Of a DNA stretch of 64,000 nucleotides, positions 1 through 7,754 are shown one piece after another. The DNA is taken from NCBI GenBank assembly GCA_900544765.1, contig UQWI01000002.1:124001-188000 (forward strand), given 5' to 3'. Origin of the DNA: an uncultured Eubacteriales bacterium (GTDB taxonomy: Bacteria; Bacillota; Clostridia; Oscillospirales; Oscillospiraceae). The notes beneath the pieces are model-generated. The model was not told the origin of the DNA and searched no databases. It saw only the letters and a program-made list of their open reading frames with translations. The position numbers and the translations under genes are program-made. Each line of letters begins with the position of its first letter. Position 1 is the first letter of the stretch.

Positions 1-129
1 GCCCAGGCGAGCGAAGGCGTGGATTCCATAGACCCCGACGCCGTAGAAGATGCCTCCGCTGCCGAGACCCCGGTTGACACCAACGCTGACGAGGCGGCAG
101 ACGGAGAGCAGCAGGAGAATGTGAAATGA
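1..129 (+). CDS. C-terminal tail of a membrane protein, probably YidC (partial)
   Basis: The reading frame is open from the first base and stops at the TGA at 127-129, giving about 42 residues of an acidic, Ala/Glu/Asp-rich, low-complexity tail that ends QENVK. The stop overlaps the jag start (ATGA arrangement), so the two are translationally coupled. In Bacillota the gene directly before jag is nearly always yidC/spoIIIJ (the membrane insertase), and YidC homologues often end in such a charged cytoplasmic tail. No catalytic or membrane part is in the window, so the identity is inferred from position only. Confidence 0.55.
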   Translation, partial: AQASEGVDSIDPDAVEDASAAETPVDTNADEAADGEQQENVK

Positions 130-917
130 AAAAATATCTTGAGAAATCCGCTAAGACAGAGGATGAGGCCCTTGCGGCTGCCCTCGCTGAGCTGGGACTG
201 GAGCGCGACGACGTCTCCGTCGAAATAGTAGAGCGGGCAAAGAGCGGCTTCCTCGGCATAGGCGCTTCCCCCGCGGTGATCCGCGTGGAATACGAAGTCC
301 CCGACGAGCCCGAGGTCAAGGCCGCCCCCGTGGCGGAGCCTACCCCTGCAAAGCCCGCAGAGCCGAAGGAGAGCGCCGCCGAGGTCAAAAGCGCGGCTCC
401 GGCCGAGCCCAAGTACACCGATGGCGTGAAGGCCGCCGCCGAGAGCTTCCTGCGCGGCCTGCTTGAGCGCATGGGCGTCCAGGCAGAGATAACCATCAGC
501 GACCGTGAAGGCGGCGGACTGCTCGTCGAGCTCTCCGGCCCGGGCATGGGCGCCGTCATAGGCCGCCGCGGCGAGACCCTCGACGCCATCCAGCACCTCA
601 CCAATTACGCCGTCAACCGCGGCAGCGAGAAGCGCTGCCACATCAGTGTCGACGCTGAGAGCTACCGCGCCAAGCGCGAGGAGAGCCTCGTGCGCCTGGC
701 CGAGAAAATGGCCGCAAAGGTCGTAAAGTACAAGCGCTCCATGGCCTTGGAGCCGATGAATTCCTATGAGCGGCACGTTATACACACCGCCCTGCAGAAT
801 TACGAGGGCGTGTCCACCAGCTCCACGGGCACCGAGCCTAACCGCCGTGTGGTAGTTTCCTACGAGCGTCCGGCCCGGCAGCAGAACACCCGTCCGCAGA
901 GCCGTGAGTGGAGCTGA
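126..917 (+). CDS. jag: Jag/KhpB RNA-binding protein (SpoIIIJ-associated)
   Basis: 263-aa cytoplasmic RNA-binding protein. Domains in order: Jag_N (about residues 1-55, with the motif KSGFLGIGASPAVI), a low-complexity Ala/Pro/Glu linker (about 58-98), a KH domain (about 105-180) with its GxxG loop in GAVIGRRGETLDAIQHL, and an R3H domain (about 190-255) with the signature MNSYERHVIHTAL. In other Bacillota KhpB works with KhpA on cell-wall elongation and binds many small RNAs; that role is known of the family, not shown here. Its start overlaps the stop of the preceding probable yidC. The usual next gene, mnmE, is absent and acpP follows instead. Confidence 0.95.
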   Translation: MKKYLEKSAKTEDEALAAALAELGLERDDVSVEIVERAKSGFLGIGASPAVIRVEYEVPDEPEVKAAPVAEPTPAKPAEPKESAAEVKSAAPAEPKYTDGVKAAAESFLRGLLERMGVQAEITISDREGGGLLVELSGPGMGAVIGRRGETLDAIQHLTNYAVNRGSEKRCHISVDAESYRAKREESLVRLAEKMAAKVVKYKRSMALEPMNSYERHVIHTALQNYEGVSTSSTGTEPNRRVVVSYERPARQQNTRPQSREWS

Positions 918-932
918 TTGGAGGTAGTCCAC

Positions 933-1157
933 TTGTTTGAAACCGTCAGAAAGGTCCTCGCGGAGCAGCTCGAAGTAGATGAGAGCATTATCACCCCGGA
1001 GACCGATATAATCGACGACCTCGGCGCCGATTCCCTCGACCTCGTCGAGCTGGTAATGAGCCTCGAGGAGCACTATGATATCGCCCTTACGGACGACAAG
1101 ACCGCCAATGTCCGCACTGTGGGACAGGTGGTAAAAATGCTTGAGCAGTTTATTTGA
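933..1157 (+). CDS. acpP: acyl carrier protein
   Basis: 74-aa acidic acyl carrier protein that carries fatty-acyl intermediates on a phosphopantetheine arm during type II fatty acid synthesis. The attachment serine lies in the canonical motif GADSLDLVELV (Ser about residue 35). I chose the TTG at 933 rather than the TTG at 918: GGAGGT at about 920-925 sits correctly spaced before 933, and the product then begins MFETVRKV like typical ACPs. It follows jag by 15 bases and is closed by a strong terminator, so it looks like the last gene of the yidC-jag transcript. This position, away from the fab genes, is unusual. Confidence 0.93.
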   Translation: MFETVRKVLAEQLEVDESIITPETDIIDDLGADSLDLVELVMSLEEHYDIALTDDKTANVRTVGQVVKMLEQFI

Positions 1158-1160
1158 AAA

Positions 1161-1187
1161 GAGGGCCCGCACGGGCCCTCTTTTTTC
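1161..1187 (+). terminator. intrinsic terminator after acpP
   Basis: A perfect 9-bp GC-rich stem (GAGGGCCCG / CGGGCCCTC) with a 2-nt loop is followed by six T residues. It begins 3 nt after the acpP stop and ends the yidC-jag-acpP transcript. Confidence 0.9.
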
Positions 1188-1199
1188 GCAAGCCGGCGG

Positions 1200-1228
1200 T
1201 TGACTTATATAGCCGTATAGGTTAGAAT
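1200..1228 (+). promoter_or_regulatory. sigma-A promoter of the first MATE gene
   Basis: TTGACT (1200-1205), a 17-nt spacer, then TAGAAT (1223-1228). The transcript would start near 1235 and contain the whole riboswitch-like leader. Confidence 0.75.
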
Positions 1229-1245
1229 GCTTTCATAAACAAAAG

Positions 1246-1336
1246 TGCATCATCGGAGGATTGTGTATCGCAATACACACGGTCGGATAAGATGACGGGT
1301 GCGCCCGGTTATTGTAATGATAACCGGGCGCTTTCG
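1246..1336 (+). ncRNA. candidate guanidine-IV (mepA-type) riboswitch with terminator
   Basis: The leader carries GAGGAT (1256-1261), a P1 hairpin (TGTGTAT-CGCA-ATACACA), the linker motif GGATAAGATG (1285-1294), and a second hairpin that is itself a terminator-like stem (11 bp, 1301-1311 pairing with 1321-1331, 9-nt loop). The P1 loop GCAA can pair with TTGT in the second loop, fitting a loop-loop contact. From memory, the mepA motif (guanidine-IV) lies upstream of MATE exporters in Clostridia and is an ON switch in which ligand binding blocks the terminator. The same GAGGAT-N23-GGATAAGATG core recurs before the other MATE gene at 44 kb. The T-run after the stem is weak. Class assignment is by recollection of the family plus gene context. 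Confidence 0.65.
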
Positions 1337-1369
1337 CGCAATATGCGGCGAGAAGAAAGGACAGATTAA

Positions 1370-2716
1370 ATGAACGGAAATTCGACGGAGCTTTTTGCAA
1401 AGACCCCGCCGGTGAAGCTCTTTTTTATAGCGGCAATCCCCGGCGCTGTGAGCATGCTTGCGTCTGCGCTCTATCAGCTGCTGGACGGAATATTTGTGGG
1501 CCAATTCCTGCACGAGACTGCCTTCGCGGCGCTAAATCTGGCCATGCCCTTTGTAATAATAAATTTCGCCCTTGCGGACCTCATAGGCGTGGGCTCCGCC
1601 GTGCCTATCTCGGTGAACCTGGGCAAGGGCAGGAAGCGAGAGGCGGACAACATATTTACCTGCGCCGTGCTGCTCATCCTCCTGGCCGGTGTTGTCACGG
1701 GCGCCATGCTTTACGCAGGCGCTCCGGCCCTGATGGGCCTTATGGGTGCGGACGGGCAGTTCGCCCTTTTCGCCGCGCAGTACCTGCGCGTGTATGCGCT
1801 CTGCTCGCCCGTGACGACCGTAGTGTTCGCCATGGACAACTACCTGCGTATATGCGGCTATATACGGGGCAGCATGTGGCTGAATGTGCTGATGAGCGTG
1901 CTGAGCGCAGGGCTTGAATACCTGTTCCTCGGGGTGCTGGGCTTCGGCATCTGGGGCGCGGCGCTGGCCACATGTCTCGGCATGGCGGTGTGCGCGCTTA
2001 TCGCTTTCGTGCCCTTCCTGCGCGGCCATGCCCTGCTGCATTTCACAAGGCCGCGCTTTGAGCTTGCAACGATAAGGCAGATAGTCTCCTGCGGCAGCCC
2101 GAACTTTTTAAACAACATAGCCGGCCGCATCACCAGCATAGTTATGAACGCTATTCTGGTGCGCATGGGCGGAGAGACAGCGGTGTCGGTATACGGCATC
2201 CTCATGTACGTCGACGGCTTTGTTCAGCCGCTGCTCTACGGCATGTGCGATTCGCTGCAGCCTGCCGTCGGCTTCAACTGGGGAGCCGAGAGCTTTAGCC
2301 GTGTGCGCGCCATTGAGCGCTGCTGCTTTACTGCGAGCTCGGTGGTCTCCCTGGCCTCTGCGGCGCTCATATTCCTGGTGCCTGAGTTCCTGACCTCTTT
2401 GTTCGTCTCGGACCCCACGCCGGGCGTGCTGGACATGAGTGCGGGCGCGCTGCGTATCTTCGCGCTGACATATATTACTCGCTGGTTCTCCTTTGCAACG
2501 CAGAGCTATATGCTCGCCATAGAGAAGCCGCTTGCCGCCTCGCTCATATCCGTTTCAACCGCACTCGTTTTTCCGCTCATACTCATAGCGTCCCTCTGGC
2601 CGCTGGGCCTGACCGGTATATGGCTGAACTTCCCGGGTACGAGCCTTCTCGCCGGAGTAATGGCCTTCGTCATCCTCCGCCGCATGCGCCCGCAGCTGGG
2701 CCGTGCAGACGGGTAA
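1370..2716 (+). CDS. MATE family efflux transporter (MepA-like)
   Basis: 448-aa integral membrane protein with about twelve hydrophobic segments and the two-fold repeat of MATE exporters (two MatE domains, about residues 15-175 and 235-400). These antiport organic cations and drugs against Na+ or H+. ATG 1370 follows the purine-rich AGAAAGGA. The candidate guanidine-IV leader suggests that the substrate or inducer is guanidinium or a related cation; that is inference from the leader. A paralogue of equal length lies at 42664-44010. The next gene downstream is a frameshifted pseudogene with its own start. Confidence 0.88.
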   Translation: MNGNSTELFAKTPPVKLFFIAAIPGAVSMLASALYQLLDGIFVGQFLHETAFAALNLAMPFVIINFALADLIGVGSAVPISVNLGKGRKREADNIFTCAVLLILLAGVVTGAMLYAGAPALMGLMGADGQFALFAAQYLRVYALCSPVTTVVFAMDNYLRICGYIRGSMWLNVLMSVLSAGLEYLFLGVLGFGIWGAALATCLGMAVCALIAFVPFLRGHALLHFTRPRFELATIRQIVSCGSPNFLNNIAGRITSIVMNAILVRMGGETAVSVYGILMYVDGFVQPLLYGMCDSLQPAVGFNWGAESFSRVRAIERCCFTASSVVSLASAALIFLVPEFLTSLFVSDPTPGVLDMSAGALRIFALTYITRWFSFATQSYMLAIEKPLAASLISVSTALVFPLILIASLWPLGLTGIWLNFPGTSLLAGVMAFVILRRMRPQLGRADG

Positions 2717-2805
2717 TGAGAAAAGCTCGCGGTTTTAGCCGGGCGCTTTCGCTTGCCAGGCGGGCGCGGTGTGGTATCCTGAGTTTGCGGGGAGGCGTAC
2801 AGGGT

Positions 2806-3652
2806 ATGGACGGGCGGAGAATTGAGAAAATGGTCGGAAAATACTACGGAACGTGGTGGAAGGAGCTCATCTTTGTGGTGCTCGGCTCCGTCATATCCAC
2901 CGCCGTAGTCTTCTGGCTGCTGTGCCTGATACTCGGCAACCCCTTCACCTACGAGACGGACGCGCTGTTTTTCACGGTGACCTTTTACGGCTGGCTGGAC
3001 GAGAGGCCGTACATGAGCGCGGTCTGGATTGGCCTGGCCGTGCTGCTTGTACTGATCGCGGGACTCGTGCTTATCCTTCGCAGGGCGCAGAAAATGCTCC
3101 GGCCGCTTCACCGCGATTGCGACGAGGAGTTCTGCCTCGCGGCGCAGCGCCGCGGGATTGAATGCGGCCGGGGGCACGTATTCCGGCGCGGCATGATGTA
3201 CCTGCTCGAAGACCAGTATATCGACCTGCTCTGCACGTCGAGGCGCGTGAATACATGGAAAGCGGGTGGTCTCAGGGAAAGCGCGGCAGCTACCGCAGCG
3301 CGGTTCAGTACATCGACTACTGCGAGGCGCTCTACAGCGGCGACCTCGAGCGCTTTGAGGAGATTGCAGCGCGGCTGAAGGGGCTGGGAAAACACAAATA
3401 TGCCGTCGAAACCAACCGGCTCTTCCTCACGGGGGACTACGCCGGGGCGATCGAGCAGCTGAAGAAACAGCCCTGCCGTTGGAGGCGGCGCGCGTGCAGA
3501 GGGCGTCCGCGATGGCGCGCTGTTATGACGCGATGGGCGACGAGGCCGCCGCGGCGGAGAATTACCGCTACGCCGCAGAGCACGGGAACACCATGCGGTG
3601 TGCGTGCGGCGCGCGTGAGTGGTTGGCCGCGCACGGGGTCGTGGAAAACTGA
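2806..3652 (+). pseudogene. frameshifted two-TM protein with TPR-like C-terminus
   Basis: Three frames join into one coherent protein. Frame 1 (ATG 2806, after GGAGG) encodes MDGRRIEKMVGKYYG, two membrane helices (about residues 18-45 and 68-90) and a soluble stretch to about 3230. The next frame continues (REYMESGWSQGKRGSYRSAV and on) to about 3470. A third frame (PLEAARVQRASAMARCYDAM and on) runs to the TGA at 3650-3652. Both changes are minus-one, consistent with two single-base deletions, the second in a CCC run. The C-terminal part is Ala/Tyr-rich helical and TPR-like. Family not recognised. It is either a decayed gene or two assembly errors; a terminator follows directly. Confidence 0.7.
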
Positions 3653-3684
3653 AAAACGCCTGGCTTTAAGCCAGGCGTTTTTTA
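3653..3684. terminator. bidirectional intrinsic terminator
   Basis: Stem ACGCCTGGC / GCCAGGCGT (3656-3664 and 3670-3678) with a 5-nt loop, T6 on the right and A5 on the left. It can serve both the rightward pseudogene and the leftward hflX. Confidence 0.85.
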
Positions 3685-3742
3685 CAGCTTCAGGGCTTTG
3701 CGCGGGCGCTCGTCGGCGCATTTGCCCCTCACAATTTCAGCG

Positions 3743-5020
3743 CTATTCTTCTTCCACGGCTGCATATTGGCGCACAAGGCCCCAGAGCTCGGGCTTGACC
3801 ACGACGTCGGCCTCAACGCCGGTTTCGGTGTACTCCACGTCGAGGACGGCCGCCTCGCGGCGCAGGATGTCGAGTATGCCGCTCTTGGCGTAGGGCAAAT
3901 CAATGTGTACTCGGCGGCTCTGGCGGCCGAGTATTTCGGCTATCTTCTCCACAAGCGTGCGCGCCCCCTCGCCGGTACGCGCGGATATGCAGACGATGTT
4001 CTCGCCGTGGGGCAGCTCGCCGAGGTACTTGTCGCACTTGTTGTAGACCATGATGCGCGGCGTTTTGCCCGCGCCGAGCCGCTCAATGAGGTCGTCCACC
4101 ACGTCTATCTGCTCCTTGAGATCGGGGCTGGAGATGTCCGCGACGTGGAGCAGGACGTCGGCGTACTGCAGCTCCTCGAGCGTGGCCTTGAAGGACTCGA
4201 CCAGATGGTGGGGCAGTTTCCGTATAAAGCCGACTGTATCGGACAGCAGTACCTCCTGGGCCTCGTCCAGCTTCAGACGGCGGGTCGTGGTGTCCAGCGT
4301 GTCGAAGAGGCGGTCGTTGGCCTGAATATCGCTGCCGGTCAGCAGGTTCAAAAGCGTGCTCTTGCCCGCGTTCGTGTAGCCGACGATGGCTACGACGGGC
4401 ATGGCGTTTCTCTCGCGGCGGCGCCGCTGTACCGAGCGCACCTTCCGCACCTGCTCGAGCTCCTCGCGCAGTTTCTGGATGCGGCGGCGGATGTGGCGGC
4501 GGTCGGTCTCAAGCTGGGTCTCGCCGGGGCCGCGCGTACCTATGGGGGAGCTGCCGCCGGAGGCCGTCTGACGCACCAGGTGCGTCCACATGCCGGTCAG
4601 GCGGGGCAGGAGGTACTCGTACTGCGCAAGCTCAACCTGGAGCTTGCCTTCGCGCGTGCGCGCCCTCTGGGCGAAGATGTCGAGGATGAGGCCGCTGCGG
4701 TCCAGCACACGCACGCCCAGCTCTTCGCCAAGCACACGCATCTGGCTGGGCGTGAGCTCGTTGTCGAATACGGCCAGGTCGCACTCCGCGTTGGCTATCA
4801 GCTCCTTGAGCTCGGCGACCTTTCCGCCGCCGATAAAGCTGCGCGGGTCGGGCGCGGCGCGCTGCTGGAGCAGGGAGCCGACAACTTCGCCGCCCGCCGT
4901 CTCGACCAGGGAGGCGAGCTCCTCCATGCTCTCTTCGGTGGAGCGCTCGCTTAAGTCCATGCTGTTCGCGGCGAGACCGGCGAGCACAGCGCGCTCTTTC
5001 TTCTTAGTGGTGTCGTTCAA
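3743..5020 (-). CDS. hflX: GTPase HflX
   Basis: 425-aa ribosome-associated GTPase of the HflX family, which splits stalled or heat-damaged ribosomes in other bacteria. The N-terminal HflX domain (about 1-190) holds the family motif SPIGTRGPGETQLETDRR and a coiled stretch (RRIQKLREELEQ). The G domain (about 200-365) shows G1 GYTNAGKST, G3 DTVGFIRKLP and G4 NKCD. The C-terminal domain is short. It lies downstream of rpmE on the same strand but beyond the rpmE terminator; I see no clear separate promoter. Confidence 0.95.
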   Translation of the reverse strand: MNDTTKKKERAVLAGLAANSMDLSERSTEESMEELASLVETAGGEVVGSLLQQRAAPDPRSFIGGGKVAELKELIANAECDLAVFDNELTPSQMRVLGEELGVRVLDRSGLILDIFAQRARTREGKLQVELAQYEYLLPRLTGMWTHLVRQTASGGSSPIGTRGPGETQLETDRRHIRRRIQKLREELEQVRKVRSVQRRRRERNAMPVVAIVGYTNAGKSTLLNLLTGSDIQANDRLFDTLDTTTRRLKLDEAQEVLLSDTVGFIRKLPHHLVESFKATLEELQYADVLLHVADISSPDLKEQIDVVDDLIERLGAGKTPRIMVYNKCDKYLGELPHGENIVCISARTGEGARTLVEKIAEILGRQSRRVHIDLPYAKSGILDILRREAAVLDVEYTETGVEADVVVKPELWGLVRQYAAVEEE

Positions 5021-5046
5021 ATTCTATAACCTCTTGAGATAGGATA

Positions 5047-5080
5047 ATAAAAATTGCCCGGCGCGGATACGTCGGGCAAT
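5047..5080 (-). terminator. terminator after rpmE
   Basis: On the minus strand TTGCCCG pairs with CGGGCAA (5073-5079 and 5054-5060) and is followed by a T-rich run. It separates rpmE from hflX and may allow partial read-through. Confidence 0.7.
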
Positions 5081-5093
5081 GACATTATACACC

Positions 5094-5294
5094 TTACTTG
5101 ATGCCGTACTTCTTGTTGAACTTATCAACACGGCCGCTGGTGTCGACCAGCTTCTGCTTGCCGGTGTAGAACGGGTGGCACTTGGAGCAGATTTCAACGG
5201 TGATGTTTTCGCGGGTGGAGCCGGTGGAAATAACGTTGCCGCAGGCGCACTTTATAGTGGTCTGATAATACTTGGGATGGATGCCTTCCTTCAT
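5094..5294 (-). CDS. rpmE: 50S ribosomal protein L31, zinc form
   Basis: 66-aa L31 beginning [11 protein letters not shown]. It carries the zinc-ribbon cysteines (CAC in IKCACGN and CSKC in [10 protein letters not shown]), so it is the C+ form. I chose ATG 5294 because GAGGTG precedes it; upstream in-frame residues have no ribosome-binding site and are not L31-like. It ends with the typical FNKKYGIK tail. A single-gene transcript with its own promoter (5357-5385) and terminator. Confidence 0.96.
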   Translation of the reverse strand: MKEGIHPKYYQTTIKCACGNVISTGSTRENITVEICSKCHPFYTGKQKLVDTSGRVDKFNKKYGIK

Positions 5295-5356
5295 GTCGTT
5301 CACCTCTTCGTAAGCTGCCTTGAGTATGCTCTGCATGGTTACAAGGCGCAGATGGT

Positions 5357-5385
5357 ATTGTAGCACAATACCTGCCGCAGCGCAA
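5357..5385 (-). promoter_or_regulatory. promoter of rpmE
   Basis: Reading leftward: TTGCGC (5385-5380), 17-nt spacer, TACAAT (5362-5357). The leader to the rpmE start is about 55 nt. Confidence 0.6.
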
Positions 5386-5419
5386 GTGGAAAATTGATTT
5401 TTAGCTGTATTTTCCGTGC

Positions 5420-5460
5420 GAAAAAGCCAAACCGCGCCCGTGAGGGCGCGGCCTGGTTTC
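5420..5460 (-). terminator. terminator of the small lipoprotein ORF
   Basis: Stem CCGCGCCC / GGGCGCGG (5432-5439 and 5444-5451) with loop GTGA; on the minus strand it is followed by TTTGGCTTTTT. It lies about 30 nt beyond the stop of the 46-aa ORF. Confidence 0.7.
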
Positions 5461-5489
5461 CGGTATCATGGCAGGGAGAAGCGCGGAAT

Positions 5490-5630
5490 TCAAAGAGACA
5501 CGACTGTCCTGGGCAAACGGTCCGTCATCCCGTTCACCGGCAGAGAAGCATCTTCAGCCTGCCTAGAGCCGCAGGCTGTAAGGGAGAGTGCCAGGGCCAA
5601 AGCTGCGAGAAATGCCGCTGTGCGTTTCAT
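5490..5630 (-). CDS. 46-aa predicted lipoprotein, possibly truncated
   Basis: Short ORF that starts MKRTAAFLAALALALSLTAC: two positive residues, a hydrophobic core and a lipobox LTAC with Cys at residue 20, so it is a plausible signal-peptidase II substrate. Only 26 residues follow the cysteine. The start is supported by the excellent site GAGGAGGT spaced correctly before ATG 5630, and a terminator follows the stop. It is therefore either a genuine tiny lipoprotein or the remnant of a longer one whose distal part was lost. Family not recognised. The rest of 5295-5830 holds only promoters and terminators. Confidence 0.5.
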   Translation of the reverse strand: MKRTAAFLAALALALSLTACGSRQAEDASLPVNGMTDRLPRTVVSL

Positions 5631-5787
5631 GTCGTGACCTCCTCTCTTTCCACTGACAAAAGCATAGCTCACGGTTGCATCAAATTTGCATCATAAGTTT
5701 GGACGAATTGTGAAGAATTACTGCGCCTGTATATTAGACGTCCCCCACACCATAAAAGACGCATTTCACGCTAAGATGCAACGCGGC

Positions 5788-5819
5788 AAAAAAATACCGG
5801 GGCGCATGTGCGCCCCGGT
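5788..5819 (-). terminator. terminator of pfkA
   Basis: 10-bp stem ACCGGGGCGC / GCGCCCCGGT with a 4-nt loop, followed on the minus strand by a T run (A-rich 5788-5794 on the plus strand). Confidence 0.85.
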
Positions 5820-5830
5820 TTGCGTCGTAT

Positions 5831-6916
5831 TCAATCGCCAAAGCTGATGCCCACGTCGCGGGCAACCTGGATGAGCGGGTGGTCGACGGGCAGGAACTTG
5901 GTGCGGCTGGCGGCGTCCTCGAGCGGGACGGAGACGATGCGTCCGTCGCGGATGCCGACCATGGTGTTGTACTTCTTCTCCATAATGAGCTGGGCCGCGG
6001 CCGTACCGAACTGCGTGGCGAGCACGCGGTCGTAGGGGCAGGGGGGACCGCCCCTCTGGTAGTGGCCGGGCACGGTGACGCGGGTCTCCTGGCCGGTCAT
6101 GTCCTCCAGCTCGCTGGCTATGCGGTAGGATATCGTGGAGTGGCGGCTCTGCTCCTTCGCGTGGCGGCGCTCCTCCTCGCTCATAACGGCGTCGGTGTCG
6201 CTGACGGCGCCCTCGGCGACGGCGATGATGCTGAAGTTGCGGCCGCTGCGGCGGCGGTCCTCAATGGCCCTGGCCACCTTCTCGATGTTGTAGGGTATCT
6301 CGGGGATGAGGATGATGTCTGCGCCCGAGGCTATGCCGGCGTTCAGGGTGAGCCAGCCGGCGTCGCGCCCCATGAGCTCGACCAGGAACACGCGCGAATG
6401 GCTGCTCGCGGTGGAGTGTATGTAGTCGATGACGTTTGTGCCGATGTCCACGGCGCTCTGGAAGCCGAAGGTGGTGTCCGTACCCCAGATGTCGTTGTCG
6501 ATGGTCTTGGGCAGGGTGACGATGTTCATGCCGGCGTCGGAGAGCAGCTTCGCGCTCTTCTGAGTGCCGTTTCCGCCCATGACGACCAGGCAGTCGAGAT
6601 TCAGGCGGTTATATGTGTCAAGCATGGCGGGCATGAGGTCGTTGCCCTCGTCGTCCACTATGGCTTTGCCGGGGATGTATCTCTGGCGCGAGGTGCCTAG
6701 TATGGTGCCGCCCTCGGTCAGTATGCCGGAGAAGTCCTTCTTCTCCATGAACTTGTAGTCGCCCTCGATGAGGCCTTTGTAGCCGTCGTACATGCCGTAT
6801 ATCTCGACGTTGGGCACATACTGGAACAGCGCCTTGCCCACGCCGCGTATGGCGGCGTTGAGGCCCTGGCAGTCTCCGCCCGAGGTCACAATGCCGACTT
6901 TGGTGTTTCTCTTCAT
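5831..6916 (-). CDS. pfkA: 6-phosphofructokinase
   Basis: 361-aa cytoplasmic phosphofructokinase converting fructose-6-phosphate to fructose-1,6-bisphosphate. The N-terminal GIVTSGGDCQGLNAAIRG is the phosphoryl-donor loop, GGNGTQKSA (about 115) the donor/Mg site, PKTIDNDIWGTDTTFG (about 137) the catalytic base and sugar loop, and LMGRDAGWL the substrate loop. It has Gly at the position equivalent to E. coli 104 (typical of ATP enzymes) but Lys at 124 (common in PPi enzymes), and Asn replaces the usual Asp 103. It therefore belongs to a mixed-signature PfkA clade, and ATP versus PPi cannot be settled by eye. Single-gene unit. Confidence 0.93.
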   Translation of the reverse strand: MKRNTKVGIVTSGGDCQGLNAAIRGVGKALFQYVPNVEIYGMYDGYKGLIEGDYKFMEKKDFSGILTEGGTILGTSRQRYIPGKAIVDDEGNDLMPAMLDTYNRLNLDCLVVMGGNGTQKSAKLLSDAGMNIVTLPKTIDNDIWGTDTTFGFQSAVDIGTNVIDYIHSTASSHSRVFLVELMGRDAGWLTLNAGIASGADIILIPEIPYNIEKVARAIEDRRRSGRNFSIIAVAEGAVSDTDAVMSEEERRHAKEQSRHSTISYRIASELEDMTGQETRVTVPGHYQRGGPPCPYDRVLATQFGTAAAQLIMEKKYNTMVGIRDGRIVSVPLEDAASRTKFLPVDHPLIQVARDVGISFGD

Positions 6917-6968
6917 GCGGTAAAACCTCCGTTACATGTGTTGAGAACGTACCTGATAAACCAAATGT

Positions 6969-6997
6969 ATCATACAATATCCGGGGTCAATTGTCAA
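6969..6997 (-). promoter_or_regulatory. promoter of pfkA
   Basis: Leftward TTGACA (6997-6992), 17-nt spacer, TATGAT (6974-6969): a near-consensus sigma-A promoter about 50 nt before the pfkA start. Confidence 0.8.
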
Positions 6998-7016
6998 CAA
7001 TATTGCAATTATACAC

Positions 7017-7044
7017 TTGACTTTTTCACTGCAAATGTGATAAA
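7017..7044 (+). promoter_or_regulatory. promoter of the DUF2798-like gene
   Basis: TTGACT (7017-7022), 16-nt spacer, GATAAA (7039-7044) preceded by TGT (extended -10). It diverges from the pfkA promoter. Confidence 0.55.
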
Positions 7045-7134
7045 AAATAGGTGCCGTGTAGCGGAAAGCAAAGCGTACGGCGCCTTTTGGCGCTGTGCGC
7101 TTTATTTTTTTACGCGCGGCAGGGAGGATGAAAT

Positions 7135-7638
7135 ATGATAAAGAGCAAAAAACAGGGCTTCGTATTCGGGCTCATCATGTCCTATGCCATGGCGATAGGC
7201 ATGGAGGTGTACAACACGGCATATAACCAGGGCTTCCACCTGGGCGGAGGCGGGCTCAGCAGCATGACCAACGCCGTTTTCCTGCCCGCGCTGATGGAGA
7301 CGGCGTACATGGGCCTGATAGTGCTGCTGGTGTCCGGCCTGTATGGAAACAGGTGCGGCGCGGCCTTTGCGCGCAGGCACTGCGCCGAGGCGCGGGACAA
7401 CCCATACTTCTGCCGGCTGCTGCGCCAGGCCGGGACGGTGGCGGTGATGTGCCCCAGCATGAGCCTTGCGGCTGCGCTGCTTTTCAGCGTGGCGCTGGGC
7501 GGGCGGAGCTGGACGGAGCTCCCGGCAATATGGATAGGCACGGTGCTGAAGAATTTCCCGATGGCGTTCTTCTGGAACTTTTTCGCCGCCGCGCCCTTCA
7601 CTCACTGGTTGTTTGGCAAGATATATCGCGGCTCGTAA
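7135..7638 (+). CDS. DUF2798-like four-TM membrane protein
   Basis: 167-aa protein with about four membrane helices (about residues 8-25, 50-72, 95-118 and 130-160). The repeated pattern of a helix ending in F/W-rich residues around WIGTVLKNFPMAFFWNFF, and the N-terminal FGLIMSYAMAIGMEVYN, resemble the DUF2798 family of small, uncharacterised inner-membrane proteins. The start is set by GGGAGG at about 7117-7122 before ATG 7135. It is a single gene between its own promoter and a bidirectional terminator. No function can be assigned. Confidence 0.7.
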   Translation: MIKSKKQGFVFGLIMSYAMAIGMEVYNTAYNQGFHLGGGGLSSMTNAVFLPALMETAYMGLIVLLVSGLYGNRCGAAFARRHCAEARDNPYFCRLLRQAGTVAVMCPSMSLAAALLFSVALGGRSWTELPAIWIGTVLKNFPMAFFWNFFAAAPFTHWLFGKIYRGS

Positions 7639-7707
7639 GGGGAACGGGAATAAGCCTATGCGGAGCGGCGGGGTTTGATTCCGGAAATCAGCCGATGGCC
7701 CGCGTAA

Positions 7708-7742
7708 ACGAAGAAGGAGGCCCCGAGGGGCCTCCTTCTTCA
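7708..7742. terminator. bidirectional terminator between the DUF2798-like gene and iorB
   Basis: Near-perfect 14-bp stem AAGAAGGAGGCCCC / GGGGCCTCCTTCTT (7711-7740) with a 2-nt loop, shared by two convergent genes. The T-run is interrupted by C on both strands. Confidence 0.7.
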
Positions 7743-7754
7743 CTCGGCTGGGTC

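Noticed and set aside
918..932. TTG at 918 as the acpP start
   Set aside because: The ribosome-binding site GGAGGT overlaps this start; the TTG at 933 is correctly spaced and gives a normal ACP N-terminus.
1256..1340. Guanidine-I, guanidine-II, THF, fluoride or c-di-GMP riboswitch
   Set aside because: None of the hallmark sequences I know for those classes is present; only the mepA/guanidine-IV layout fits.
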